In this document: positions 49,582 through 61,967 of the stretch, in pieces
Layout: every line of letters starts with the position of its first letter
How positions within the stretch are numbered: the stretch's first letter is position 1
Origin: Zeus faber
Taxonomy: Eukaryota; Chordata; Actinopteri; Zeiformes; Zeidae
Reading direction: 5' to 3'
DNA: 64,000 nt
Assembly: GCA_960531495.1 (NCBI GenBank)
Contig: OY482866.1
Span: 12,791,365 to 12,855,364, forward strand
Position numbers and translations under genes: made by a program
The notes under the pieces: model-generated
Databases searched by the model: none
Told to the model about the DNA's origin: nothing
Seen by the model: the letters and a program-made list of their open reading frames with translations, nothing else

Positions 49582-50643
49582 AAGTAGCTGCTGCAGTGAT
49601 GTGACTTACTGCAAATAAAGGAATCTTAAAAGTCAACGTCTCTCTCTCTCTGTCTCTCCCTCTCTCTCCCATCCTCTCTCTCCCCTCCCTCCCTCTCTCT
49701 CTTCTCTCCCCTCCCTCTCTCTCTCTCTTCTCTCTCATCCTCTCTCTCTCTCTCTCTCAAGTAGCTGCTGCTGTGACATCACTTACTGCAAATAAAGGAA
49801 TCTTAAAAGTCAAAGTCTCTCTCTCTCTGTCTCTCCCTCTCTCTCCCATCCTCTCTCTCTCCCCTCTCATCTGCTCTCTCTATCTCTCTCCCCTCCCTCT
49901 CTCTCTCTCTCTCTCTCAAGCAGCTGCTGCTGTGACATGACTTGCTGCAAATGAAATAAATCTTAAAATTCAAAGTCTCTCTCTCTCTGTCTCTCTCTCT
50001 CTCTCATCCTCTCTCCGTCTCTCCCTCTCTCTCCCTCTCTCTTCCATCCTCTCTATTTCTCTCTCCCCTCTCTCATCTGCTCTCACTCTCCTCCTCTCTC
50101 TGTCTCTTCTCTCTCATCCTCTCTCTCATCCTCTCTCTTCTCTCTCTCTCTCTCTCAAGTAGCTGCTGCTGTGACATGACTTACTGCAAATAAAGGAATC
50201 TCAAAAGTCAGTCTCTCTCTCCCTCTCCGTGTCCCCCCCTCTGTCTCTCCCCTCTCTCATTCGCTCTCTCTCTTCCCTCTCTCCTCCTCTCTCTGTCTCT
50301 TCTCTCTCTCTCTCTCTCAAGTAGATGCTACTGTGACATGACTTACTGCAAATAAAGGAATCTTAAAAGTCAAAGTCTCTCTCTCTCTCTCTCCGTGTCC
50401 CCCCCTCTCTCTCCCGATCTCTCTCTCTTCCCTCCCTCTCTCTCCTCTCTCATCCGCTCTCTCTCCTCTCTCCTCCTCTCTCCGTCTCTTCTCTCTCATC
50501 CTCTCTCTCTCTCGCTCTCTCTGTCTAGTAGATGCTGCTGTGACATGACTTACTGCAAATAAAGGAATCTTAAAAGTCAAAGTCTCTCTCTCCCTCTCAT
50601 CCGCTCTCTTTCTCTTCCCTCCCTCTCTCTCTCTCTTCTCTCC

Positions 50644-50687
<44 letters not shown>

Positions 50688-51277
50688 CAGCTGCTGCTGT
50701 GACATGACTTACTGCAAATAAAGGAATCTTAAAAGTCAAAGTCTCTCTCTCTCCGTGTCTCCCCCTCTCTCTCTCTCTCTTCCCTCTCTCTCCTCTCTCT
50801 TTCTGTCTCTTCTCTCTCATCCTCTCTCTCTCTCTCTCATCCTCTCTCTCTCTCTCTCTCTCAGGCAGCTGCTGCTGTGACATGACTTACTGCAAATAAA
50901 GGAATCTTAAAAGTCAACGTCTCTCTCTCTCTGTCTCTCCCTCTCTCTCCCATCCTCTCTCTCCCCCCCTCTCTCTCTTCTCTCCCCTCCCTCTCTCTCT
51001 CTCTTCTCTCTCATCCTCTCTCTCTCTCTCTCTCAAGTAGCTGCTGCTGTGACATCACTTACTGCAAATAAAGGAATCTTAAAAGTCAACGTCTCTCTCT
51101 CTCTGTCTCTCCCTCTCTCTCCCATCCTCTCTCTCTCCCCTCTCATCTGCTCTCTCTCTCTCTCTCCCCTCCCTCTCTCTCTCTCTCTCTCAAGCAGCTG
51201 CTGCTGTGACATGACTTGCTGCAAATGAAATAAATCTTAAAATTCAACGTCTCTCTCTCTCTCTCTGTCTCTCTCCG
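49413..51277. repeat. CT-rich minisatellite: ten ~57-bp cores separated by CT tracts
   Basis: Ten copies of a core that begins caag(t/c)agctgctgctgtga, continues catgacttactgcaaataaa and ends in ggaatcttaaaagtcaa start at about 49581, 49758, 49917, 50156, 50317, 50524, 50684, 50863, 51034 and 51190. Between them lie 100-180 bases of CT/TCTCC repeats of varying length. Copies at 49917 and 51190 share a variant (cttgctgcaaatgaaataaa), so blocks have been duplicated within the array. On the minus strand it is GA-rich. It lies within the inferred pop7 5'UTR intron. Long open frames here encode only Arg/Glu or Ser/Leu runs and are not genes. Confidence 0.92.
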
Positions 51278-51455
51278 GAAGCCAGATAACACTCGACGGA
51301 GAGACGGAAGACGAGGAGAACCATTAAACCGACCGACCGACCGACCGCCGCGCAGGGGAACGGAGCACGGCCACCTCCTCCGAACATGACACGACAACAC
51401 GACGTGACCGAGCGTCGTGCGACAGGGCGAGCGGGTGCATTAAAACGTACCTTAC

Positions 51456-51600
51456 CTGCGGGAAAACGACGCTGGCGGGTGTGTTTACTTCCGACGTCTA
51501 ACGCTCCGCGGCCATGGCGTCGCGGACAAACGAGCGCCTTTGATGCACCGGAAGCGCTTCCGAGTGCCCGGAAATAGTTATTTTGAGGGTAAGCCGTGCG
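51456..51600 (-). promoter_or_regulatory. Putative non-coding first exon and CpG promoter of pop7
   Basis: On the minus strand a perfect donor CGCAG|GTAAGG occurs at 51456/51455. Upstream of it the DNA is CpG-rich with ETS-like ttccgg words. Splicing to the acceptor at 48953 would remove 2.5 kb, including the CT minisatellite, and join to the 26-base leader before the pop7 ATG. Human POP7 also has, as I recall, a separate 5' non-coding exon. The exon contains a five-codon upstream frame (51514-51497). The start site is not known, and a plus-strand gene could also begin here. Confidence 0.4.
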
Positions 51601-51741
51601 TGCTGCCACCTGCTGGTGACCGGCAGTATCACACATCCAGCGCCTGTTAGGCGTTTTCTCCTCATTGAAGCTGTGTTTTGAAGAAAAGTCCTTTTTTCCC
51701 TCTCTCTGTCTGTCTTACCTCAAGCATTTCTGTCCGGATTG

Positions 51742-51772
<31 letters not shown>

Positions 51773-52614
51773 TTTGTCTCAAAACAATATTATGTATTAA
51801 ATGTTTCGTTTACAATGGATAATTGCCATTGGACACGCACGCATGCACACACACACACACACACCTCATACGTAATATTTTTAGATTCAGTTTTTCAACG
51901 TCTTTAATTGTAGACGTAAAAAAACAACAACATAAAATGGAAAACACACAACATACTGTACACAGCATAAACAATATACAGTATATGTGGTGCTGATCCC
52001 AGGTCATTAGACTATGTGCTATTAGCATGTCAATAAAGGAATAAATAATGAATACATGCAAAAGGTAAATGATAGATGACCCTATATAGATATAAAAGTG
52101 TGTGTGCGCGCGTGTGTGTGTGTGAGAGAGAGAGAGAGATGGCGTTATGGAAATTAAAGGGTCGCTTTAATCTGCAGGTTGCCAGTCGGTGGTTTTAAAT
52201 TAAGAGAGAGACAGACGCTGGCTCTTACTTGTACAAGGGTCGGGGCCGGCGATGTGCTCGCGAGCAGCTCTCTGAGTCGAACAGCTTATTCTCGGGGAGT
52301 CAGAGAATGTATGGTCAGCTCGACGTCACAGATTCGTAGGTGCTCATGATAAGGCAAACTCTGTGACGCGCGAAGGACAATGGGGTGTCGTTCCTGCCCT
52401 TGCAGGCGCATCGCGGCGAGGCCGAAAACAACGATTGCAGCGGCCGGGCTCCAAGGTTGGGATGTCTGTGGGAATTAACACTGTGTGCTGAAAATGATTA
52501 TATGGGACGGAGGTTATATGAGGTTGTGTTCTTCATTATGTGTGTGCATATATGTTGAAGTGACTACATAGATTTAGATATATATTGTAACAATAGATAG
52601 ATAGATAGATAGAG

Positions 52615-52710
<96 letters not shown>

Positions 52711-52980
52711 GGATCATTGTCGAATCATTGTCCGGGGCAAACATGATGAAAAGAGCAACTTGAATTCAGCCGATTCCAGGTTACAACTGTGGCTTTTGCA
52801 CGGCGGCGCCCCTCCCTCAAGACGCCTGTGACGATCAGATTTGAGTGTTCATCGCCTTTGGATTGTTCTTATTTCTAACATAATGAATGGGTCGTGGAGG
52901 TATTATCACGTTCAGGCAACATTCCAGCACTGCGCTCCAGAAAATGTAACCACCCTGCACTATTCACACACTGTGGATTA
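51600..52980. repeat. Non-coding region with (TA)n, (AC)n and (GATA)n tracts
   Basis: No gene is recognised. A (TA)n run lies at 51743-51771, (CA)n at 51846-51865, and (TG)n(GA)n at 52100-52138. A long (GATA)n run with one GAGA break occupies about 52593-52712. A non-repetitive, moderately GC-rich segment at 52230-52460 has no clear reading. Confidence 0.6.
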
Positions 52981-52984
52981 TTCT

Positions 52985-53266
52985 GTATTGTGTAGTGTAG
53001 TTCCTTGGTGAATTTGATGTGTTGATGAAGAAGGAGTGACTGCTGACGCTGACTTGAGTAAAATAATAGATTTATTACAAAAGAACAGCATCAGACCAGA
53101 CTTGCCATGGACGTCTAGGAGAGAACCAGGCCGGAATGGTTCTCTGTGGAATGAAACTCGGGGAGGTGCGTTTAAGCTTAACCAAAGACAATGTTGACCA
53201 TCTGATTCCCCTACATAGGTCACCGTTCACATTTTCACCTCCCTTATCACCGGGACCCCTGACAAT

Positions 53267-53313
<47 letters not shown>

Positions 53314-53335
53314 AGACCCCTGGCACCGTCTGTTA
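52985..53335 (-). mobile_element. Possible solo LTR
   Basis: The minus strand has a TGATAAGGGAGG-type start region, an AATAAA (plus tttatt at about 53072) and an end near ggaactacactaca. This is compatible with a retrotransposon LTR of about 350 bp with no internal region. It contains a (CT)n run at about 53271-53312. No target-site duplication was confirmed. Confidence 0.25.
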
Positions 53336-53395
53336 ATAATTATATTATTAGATTATTAATTATTAGATAATAATTAATTATTAATAATTAATTAT

Positions 53396-53626
53396 CTATG
53401 GGGATGGTAGCTCAGGCGATAGAGCTGGTGGTCTAGTGATCTAAAGGTTGCTGGTTCGATCCCGGGCTCCTCCTGCTAGCATGCTGTAGTGTCCTTGAGC
53501 AAGACACTTAACCCCTAATTGCTCCTGATGGCTGCGTCCGTCGGTGTTTGAACAATTGTAAGTCGCTTTGGATAAAAGCGTCTGCTAAATGACTAAATGT
53601 AATGTAATGTAATGTAATGTAATCTT
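53396..53626 (+). mobile_element. tRNA-derived SINE with L2-type tail
   Basis: The head ggggatggtagctcaggcga has an A box (TAGCTCAGGCG) and is followed by a perfect B box GGTTCGATCCC. The body gtccttgagcaagacactta is typical of fish SINEs. The 3' end gtaagtcgctttggataaaa, then gcgtctgctaaatgac, is the stem-loop tail shared with fish L2-clade LINEs. It finishes with five atgta-type repeats (aatgtaatgtaatg). It appears full length. Confidence 0.85.
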
Positions 53627-53629
53627 ATA

Positions 53630-55690
53630 CAATGGGTACTGTCTTATCACAGGTTTATTTGTGGAATCCCCCCGATCGATCCACGTACCCTCGGGGGTAT
53701 CGTACCCAACTTGGGCAATAGTGGCCGTCATGTAATTGCAGCTTTTTGTCAATTACAAAGGGGTTTCATTTGGGTTCCGTGTCTGAGCCATTTTTTAAAC
53801 AATGGAGCGTCATCTAGTGGACATAATAAAGTGCGGTCTAAACTGTGAAATGCTGCTCATTAATTGCTGCCGCAAAAGCCCCAGTCGTTCGGATCATCAT
53901 TCATGTGGTTGTGAATGCTGAACGGCCTTCGGGGGGCAATGCCCGAAAGAGTCTTCTTTGCGAGTCCCGTGCAATTCATGAAGACAGCACGGACCGAACG
54001 GGCCGAACAATGGCAGCAACTCCCATGATGCGCTGCTTTGGTCAAGCTTTACTCTTCAATGATTGTTTACACAAACTTTAAATTTACTGCCAGAAGGAAG
54101 GGCTCATTACCCGCTGGGGAAAAAACGTGCGTTTTAAACACCTCCAACGTTGCAAAATACATGCATTTTGTTGTAGATTGCGTTCAAATAGAGGCAAATT
54201 GTAGCCCTTTTGGCTTTTCATACCCTTTCCCTCCGCTGAGGGAACAGGTGTGGTGCCAAAAAGTGATCACTGCGTCCACGTTGTCACCAAAAAGGTAATT
54301 TATGCCTCAAAATTACTTGGTTTCATTGGTGAGGGTTATATCTGATTGATTATAGCCCACCCAGTCCTTTTTACCAGATGAAATACCTTCAACCCGTCGC
54401 GGCCGTGTTCTCACAATATGTTTGACTTTAAAGTCGGAATTCCGACTTTTATTTCAGTTTCTTGAAAGACAGGTGTGCCACTTGATTCACATAAATATAA
54501 TTTCTACACATTCCAAGTCAATAAAAGTTACATACACCACGCTCCCTACAGCGTAGTATCGCCGCATTTTCCCCATGATACCAAACCGATTCTCCGACGC
54601 GGAGAATCACTTTTTAATTCACATTTAGACCGACGCTGCCTCCGTTTCCGGAATACGCAGGAAGAGGGTTCTCCCTGTTAGCCTAATGCAGTTACATCTG
54701 AGCACATTATTAACACATTGTAAGACTTTATTTAGACCCTAACCCAATTACAACCCAATAATCTCAATCAGGAGATTCACACACTCCTAATCCATCTAAT
54801 AACGTCAACATATATACACTCACATAATGAAGAACACAACCTCGTATGGCCCCGGTCACATATCTTTATTTCAGCCCACAGTGTTAATTCTCACACCCGC
54901 GTGCAGGCGGTTGCGGTCGGCCTCGGGCTCCCGCCGCCGGCTGGCGTCGCTCTCATTTTTTTTCCCCCGCCGCGCTGCGGCTGCAGAGCGGGGAACAGCG
55001 CCCCATTGTCGTTCGCGCGTCACGGTGCCGCCCGATGTTGAGCACGCGACGAAACCGCGACGCCAAACCCACGATGTAGGATTTCTGCCCCGTCCTCAAA
55101 TAAACCGTTGGCCTCGGGGGGGCCGCTCTCGAGCGCACCTCTGATCCGACCCTCGTGCAAGCTGGAGCGACGTCTGTCTGCCTCCTTCTGTGACGCGCTT
55201 TATCGATCGTAGGGAAGATTTCTGACTGTCACGAAATAAAAGCCGGATACTGTTTTTTTTCTTCCCTTTTTTTCTCTGAAAGGTCTATTCAATTCAAGGT
55301 TGGGTGAGAAGGGGGGTTAAGGGTCGTACCCTCATTATGAATTTCGCTCGTGAAAAAATGTAACCGGGTTGAAATATCTGTGTACCCATCAGCCAGTGGG
55401 GGAAACATTTCCCTGGGGACGGGAGGCGCCACCAATCAGAGACGTTGCTGTTCCACACGCTCCACAATTTTCCTTTCCTCTGAAGGAATATTATGACGCA
55501 TATGTATGTATGTATGTATGTATACGTCTTCTCACGACGTACCCAAACATTACAGGATCATCAATGGATGGAGGAAACATGTGAATGTGCATAGCGACGC
55601 CTAGTGGTGGGACTGGCAGCATTACAGGCAGACACAGATTCGGAAGTTTCTGTTTTCGTTTTTGTTACTGAGTGGGATAAAGAGCATCAT
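53630..55690. other. Intergenic with a GC-rich patch
   Basis: Mostly unique non-coding sequence. A CpG-rich patch at about 54895-55150 is bordered by a minus-strand AATAAA (plus tttatt near 54865) and contains a minus-strand frame reading RTGQKSYIVGLASRFRR. I do not recognise a family in it. It may be the last exon of an unknown gene or a CpG island. Confidence 0.35.
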
Positions 55691-56275
<585 letters not shown>

Positions 56276-56276
56276 A

Positions 56277-56278
<2 letters not shown>

Positions 56279-56339
<61 letters not shown>

Positions 56340-56352
56340 GCGTGTGCGTTTC
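56279..56352. repeat. (TG)n microsatellite
   Basis: A nearly pure TG run with a few GC breaks lies just right of dispersed repeat copy B. Confidence 0.85.
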
Positions 56353-56359
56353 AGGCACA

Positions 56360-57470
56360 AAGACGGTTTTTCCCCACCACGCATGCCGGCACGACGTTGA
56401 TTTTAAATGGGCTCCCATTGAATCGAACCCTTCTCGTTAAGCGCTGCTCCCTGCTCCCAAGCTGCGACGAACACGATCGGGTGAGAAGGCCAAAGAAGCG
56501 AGTCGGGAAACGCGCACCTGGGAGGAAGTCGGAGCAGTTACACGGACAAACACACGGCTTTAAACACACAGTTTGTCGTCCATTTGCACACACAAAAAAA
56601 AAAAAATTAAAAAGAATAATGTCACATAAGAAAGAAGCTATAGGGAGTAAGGTGACACGAGGCTGGATCTGTGGGTGGTTCTTTAAAACCAAGGACCCCG
56701 AAAAAAGATCGACCTCGTACCAAAAGGCTTGCTACGTTGCTGCTGGGAAAATACAAACAATCTAAAAATGGGAACATTGAAAGTTCTCCTGTCGGCTGGT
56801 TACTTGGCGCTTCCCTGGCGGCAGCCACACACAACCCCGAACGTTTAAGATCGGTTCACGCTCACGACGTCATAAGTCCGTTGCTCTCCGTTTTAGACGT
56901 CGAACGCATTTCGTGTCGGACGCCTCTGCGCCTCCTATCGAGTCAACTGCACACACGCCCCGGTATTGGAAACCAACGCGGCCTCCCGCTCTCCACGCAC
57001 CGAGCCGGTGACAGGACCCTACGGAGCCGCGGCGCCGCTCGGGCTCCGTCCGCAATTGGACCCGTGTGGACCAGCAGCCTCCGCGACCCGCGGAGCCTTA
57101 CGCGCTTCGCCGCTTGGTTCCCGTGGGGTCGCGGACGGTTTTCCCGGGGCCGGGCGCCGCAGCTCCTCCAGCGCGGCGAGCGGCGCGGTCAGCACCTGGG
57201 AGGCGGACCCCGCCCCCCGCGCCCTCCGCCCTGACTGCGGGACCGCGCTGAGGTGGGAACGGTCGTCGTTTCAGCGTCACTCACACAACCGGGTCGGCTC
57301 TCCTAAATGTGCTCGATCAATCTCTTCAAGTCTTAATGCATGCATTACTTTGTTTTAAGCTACTTGTTTTCTACCTGTTTAGTTTGTCGATCAGTTACTG
57401 TCGCTTAATCTTGGTGTTGATTGCAATCGTGGGAAAATAAACAGCCTTCGGAAGCAGCAGTGCAATTGTA
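56360..57470. other. Non-coding with CpG-rich segment
   Basis: The part at about 56920-57265 is strongly CpG-rich and could be a promoter or a first exon; a plus-strand donor-like cgctgag|gtggga occurs near 57250. No family similarity was seen in any frame. The rest is AT-rich. Confidence 0.35.
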
Positions 57471-57473
57471 AGG

Positions 57474-59300
57474 TATTTATTTGGGGTGTCGTATGGAGCA
57501 CATGAATACATTTTACAGCAAGAACATCAAACATAAAACAAGGGCAGTCATCGAAGTGGAAAACAAATAACACCGGGGGGTCAAACTACGAGAACTATAT
57601 GGACCAGGAAATTGTCTATTACTAATTAAGGTAAAACTGCCTGCATGAAATCCAATCAATCAACCTCTAAAAAAAAAGCGCATATCCTCTCTGCAAACCA
57701 ACCACACAATGAAACCAAAAGAAAACTTGTGAATTAGGTGATCACACTGGATTCCTGAGACCATTCTGGATGTTCAACAAATTATAAGATGTTTGCTAAA
57801 ATGACACCTTCATTTAAATGTCCTATCTGCCCAATTCTCTCTCTCTCTCTCACACACACAGTAAACACCAATATCCTCTGAAACGTTCTCCAAATATCTG
57901 ACTGGTTAGAATTAGCATCGAATACAAATTCAAGTATGTTGGAGTGGCGCCGACACTTAACCAACAAAGTCATCGACTTCTAAACAACTACAAACAGGGA
58001 AGAAAATCCGAACCGTGTAGTGCACAGTAGCGGTCACCTCCTATTTTAATGAGGGATTTCACTGGGTAAACATAGTTAGATGTATACCAGATTCCCCCTT
58101 CACACTTCTGCACGATTCCATTAAAAGCTAAAAGCAGATTAGTAAAAACCTAAGTCAGTTCATGCGGCCTATCGACATAAGTCTCTGAAGACCCTAGAAG
58201 CTCCAATGGGGTGTGTTAGTTTCCAGGCAGATTACCTCTCACGCTCTTCGTCACCCTCCTTGGCCTTACCTGCATTCTCTCCAGGACTCCGCGACCGCAT
58301 AAATCAGTGCAAAAAATAAAAATTCACTCGGCGCACATTGTGCGAGATTTCGCAATTTGGACCAATCCCCTTAACGTTATGGCGCATAAAAGGTTCCAAT
58401 CAAAAGGGGGCGCCGTTTTGACCAATTACTGCACTGTTACCGAGGAAAAAGGACCAGTCACACCACACGCCAACAGCCTTCTTCCCCCCGTCCCGCAGCG
58501 TGTTGACGTGCGGGGGAGATGATGAAGGGTAACGGGCAGTAACGATCAACACATCAATCTCATTTGCCAACAAAAATAACAGCCTAAGACCGAGCAATTT
58601 AAAGTGTTTTTCAAACTATCCCAACTGAATTCAGCACTTTGATGTCTAACTGTTCTCGTAATCTGCTTAAAATCGCCCTTAGACTGACTGACTTTTTTTT
58701 TTATTGTTTTAACAAAAAATATAAAAACAAATCTCAATAAAGCTGCCACAAAACAAGCATTTGTGAATGCAGAAGCCAACAACCCCGGTCACACTGAGGC
58801 GGCCAACATGTCAAGACGGCAGAGATGGATGAATTCCCCACCACAGAAGACATCCGCTCACAACTTACCTGCTGCTGTGGACCTCAACCAACTTGGCGTC
58901 TCCTCACCGGGGTGTTTAGTGGCGAGATCAAATTCTGGGGCATCACAAACGATTTGGGAAAAGGATCGACACTCGGCTCGTTCCAAACTCCCGCCGGAAC
59001 GTGGTCGGGGGATTCGGGACGGGGTGGGGGGAGGGGCGGGGCGGGGCGGGGGGGCGTTTTCAGCCCAAAACAACAGAGCAGTTCTCGCTGGCAACGCTTT
59101 TTCGTTTTTAATGGACGCAGCGGCTGGTGCAAGTTTAGCGGCACAGGGTGACGATCACTCGATGCAGGCGGCAGCGCGAGTCGACGAAAAGACTCAAGGG
59201 TGCGACTGGACTGAAGCTGTGGTCGCCGGAGTGAATCGGACCAAGCCCGCCATGGTTTAGAGCAAACGTCATGAATAACATTAGGTTCACGGTACATGTC
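57474..59300 (-). other. Unresolved region with exon-like minus-strand signals
   Basis: A minus-strand AATAAA (plus tttatt at about 57474) could end a transcript. Upstream, a minus-strand frame ends RSRSPGENAGKAKEGDEER and two residues later a stop at about 58233. Good donors occur at 58867 (GCAG|GTAAGT) and near 58272 (GCAG|GTAAGG). These hint at a gene of RS-type composition, but the exons cannot be joined convincingly. A plus-strand AATAAA at about 58735 and a G-rich run at 59020-59055 are also present. Confidence 0.25.
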
Positions 59301-59305
59301 AGGTC

Positions 59306-59311
59306 TTTATT
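59306..59311 (-). terminator. Candidate polyadenylation signal of the rbm4-type gene
   Basis: The plus-strand word tttatt reads AATAAA on the minus strand, about 1 kb downstream of the stop codon at 60306, implying a long 3'UTR across 59290-60305. That UTR includes A-rich runs at 59930-59974. Confidence 0.45.
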
Positions 59312-60305
59312 GAAAAACATTTTTACGACAAATAAATGGTACATTTTAAACGCCTTGCTGTTGTGACCGGCCCAGTTATTTTCCCTCCGCTTATTAGGTT
59401 TCTAGAAGTCGTAGCAGTTTTTAATGTACACAATGCGCCACACGCAGGTTTTATGAACAAAACGGGGGGGAGGGGGGGGGGGGGAATTGAGGAAATGGAA
59501 CCAACGTTTAGGTTCGAACTGATGAACATAAGTCACAGATGACGCAGAAAACTGACGCTGAAAACATTCCGTTTTTTTTCCATCTCACACACAATATCAG
59601 ACAACGACATATTTTATATAAAGAGTCTAAAGAAAATAAAAATCGCCTAATCGACGTGCTAAATTTAATTCATGTACTTGGACTGAGCATGACGACAGTA
59701 TAATGACAAGGTAATTCAAAACGAGAACAAACTTGTTCCAGAATTTAAAAAGAATTAATCAGAGACAAGGACGTCGACGATATGGTTCCTCGTGTGACTG
59801 GTGCAGGGGAACAACACGCGCTCAGCCACAGACGACGGGGGTGCACATAACGTCACTAGCATCAGGAGGTGGCATGCTGCGACGCAGTCGAACGGCGCCG
59901 ATTCCGGATAGTTAAAACCTGGGAAATAAAAAAAGGAAAAAAAAAAAAAAGAAAAAAAAAAAAAAAAAAAAAATCACACAAAACATCAGCCGTCCGTCCT
60001 CAAACTGTACACAGCCGCCGCTCGCTCTGCATCTTGACCGGCAAACACACGCACGCTTTTCCAGGCTTTCATGACCATATCTTTAGGCTGAAATTGAGGT
60101 TGTTGTTTTTTTTTACGCAGGCATTCTTGCCGCCGTCGAACTAACAGCTCGAATACTCCTTGGGGTGTATGGTTTTTTTTTTTTTTGCTCCAGGTTTACA
60201 AGAAGGTGGACGCAGGCTTTGTTTGAGACATTGGCAACTCTTCAGACAGATCACATTTTTGCTACGCATTTCTCCTCACCTTGACGTGCGAATGGCGGCC
60301 CGACT

Positions 60306-61967
60306 TTAATACGCGTAGCGGGCGGGCGGCGGCGGTGGAGGCAGGCGCTCGGCGTAGGGGTCCCTGGGGCGAGGAACTCCGTACGCGGGCACCCTAGAAT
60401 TGGGGGGACGCTCGTAGGAGTAGCCATTGCTGGCGGGGGGCATCGGGTGGGGCGGCGGAGCCCGCCTTAGGGGGCTACGATCACGGGCGTAGTAGGGGCT
60501 CGGAGGGGGCGGCGGGGGCCGACGCTCGTATGGGTCGAGCGCGGGGGCCATGATGCGATCGCGGACAACGGCGGAGGGCGGCGGCGGGGGAGGGGGGATG
60601 GCGCCGGCCCGCCGGTCCTCGTAGGCGGGCACGTTGTACGGACGGGCTCGGTATTTCTCGTAGTAGTCGACGACGCCGCCGTAGCCTTCTCTCGCACGCT
60701 CTGGATACACAGGCCGCCTAGGGGGAGGGGGCGGCGGAGGGGGAGGGAACGGGTAACCTGGGGGCATGTGGCCGGGACGGCCTCTAAGGTAGCCGGGCGG
60801 GGGGGGCTCATGCCCCTCACCCGGATACCGGGGGCCCCAGTATCCACCCCCATCTTCGGGAGGGGGCGGATAGTCCTCTTGTTCCTCGTGCCGCGGGCGA
60901 CTTTTTGAAATCTGCACATGGATGCGCTTGCCTGGGAAAAGGGGGAAATATTTTGTTGATCATTTTGTGCAACAACCCAAGCTTTACATCCGTTCACCTT
61001 GTATCTATACTGGCACCAACCAGGCCCGACTGGAATATGTTTAGAGACCAACGACTACCCTGCTGAAGCCACCGGTCCTAAGATTATAGAAACCCGCCCA
61101 CTACTCCCCTTGTAAATTAAAAATGAAACGTGAATGTTGAAAACGTATGGAACGAAAGTTCACATAACTCGTGTGGATGGACACCTAGAGAAAAAAAGCT
61201 TCTCTTTCCTACTTAACCATCTTTGTGTCTTGTTTACTCTTTTCTCTTACTTTCCCGTTTGTAAGAGGTAATCAGTGACCTCACAGACATCCCCTTTTTA
61301 CAGTTTTGAGAGGGTAATCAGTACTCTTAACTGGTTATATTGAAATGATAAACCCCCAGCACTGGCACTATGACTGGATATTAACAAGTTTCTGTTGAAC
61401 ACCATTTTAAGAAACTCGTATCAGCATGAGACACCCGTATTTATACCCGAGAACGCTCTGGGGGAGACCCTAATTGGTCTCAACGGACAGCACAATTTTT
61501 ATCTGAAAGGCGGTTCAGTGACATTTTTTTTTTTTTTTACGTGCGTTCTGGCTCCTACCTTGAAACTCTGCATTGTCCAGTCCCTTGATGGCATCCATGG
61601 CCTCATCAGAATTGGTCATGTGGACAAAGGCAAAATTTTTAACAACCGCACACTCAGTCACTGTGCCGTACTCTTCAAACAGAGCACGGAGCTCATCATC
61701 AGCATCTTTTTCTACATTAGCCACGTGGAGTTTGACCGCGCCCTGGTTCTTCCCGTGGCTGGCTTCTACGTTAATGGCGGTGCCATGGAGCTTGTAGAGG
61801 TGGAGGGTTTTGATGGCTTTGGTGGCCGCCTTGCGATCCTCCATGTGGACGAACGCGAAGTTCTTGATGATGGAGCACTCGGTAACAGTGCCATGTTCCT
61901 TGAAGAGCGCCTCGATTTCCTCCTGATCTGCCTCTCTGGGCAGGTTTCCCACAAAGATCTTCACCAT
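60306..61967 (-). CDS. rbm4: RBM4-family RNA-binding protein without a zinc knuckle
   Basis: Two coding exons, 61967-61559 (donor gtagga) and 60931-60306 (acceptor tttcccag), join in phase 1 to 344 residues. RBM4 proteins regulate alternative splicing and translation. RRM1 spans about residues 1-73 ([18 protein letters not shown]) and RRM2 about 78-145 ([17 protein letters not shown]). The join gives [17 protein letters not shown], as in human RBM4. The C-terminus is rich in PPPPP runs and keeps RBM4 landmarks: [32 protein letters not shown] and a final ARYAY. The CCHC zinc knuckle that follows RRM2 in human RBM4 is absent; RRM2 is followed at once by acidic [15 protein letters not shown] 61967 is chosen because MVKIFVGN is the invariant family start; an upstream in-frame Met adds 13 unrelated residues. 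Zebrafish has several rbm4 genes, and I cannot say which this is. Confidence 0.9.

Noticed and set aside
49102-51224. Ser/Leu- or Arg/Glu-rich frames in the CT array
   Set aside because: They are translations of (CT)n and (GA)n. The real structure is the core/CT minisatellite.
53398-53470. A tRNA gene
   Set aside because: Both A and B boxes are present, but the sequence continues into a SINE body and L2-type tail and no full cloverleaf is evident.
60467-61051. 194-codon minus-strand frame overlapping rbm4 exon 2
   Set aside because: It is an alternate frame of the proline-rich exon and crosses the intron. The RBM4-matching frame is the one joined to the RRM exon.
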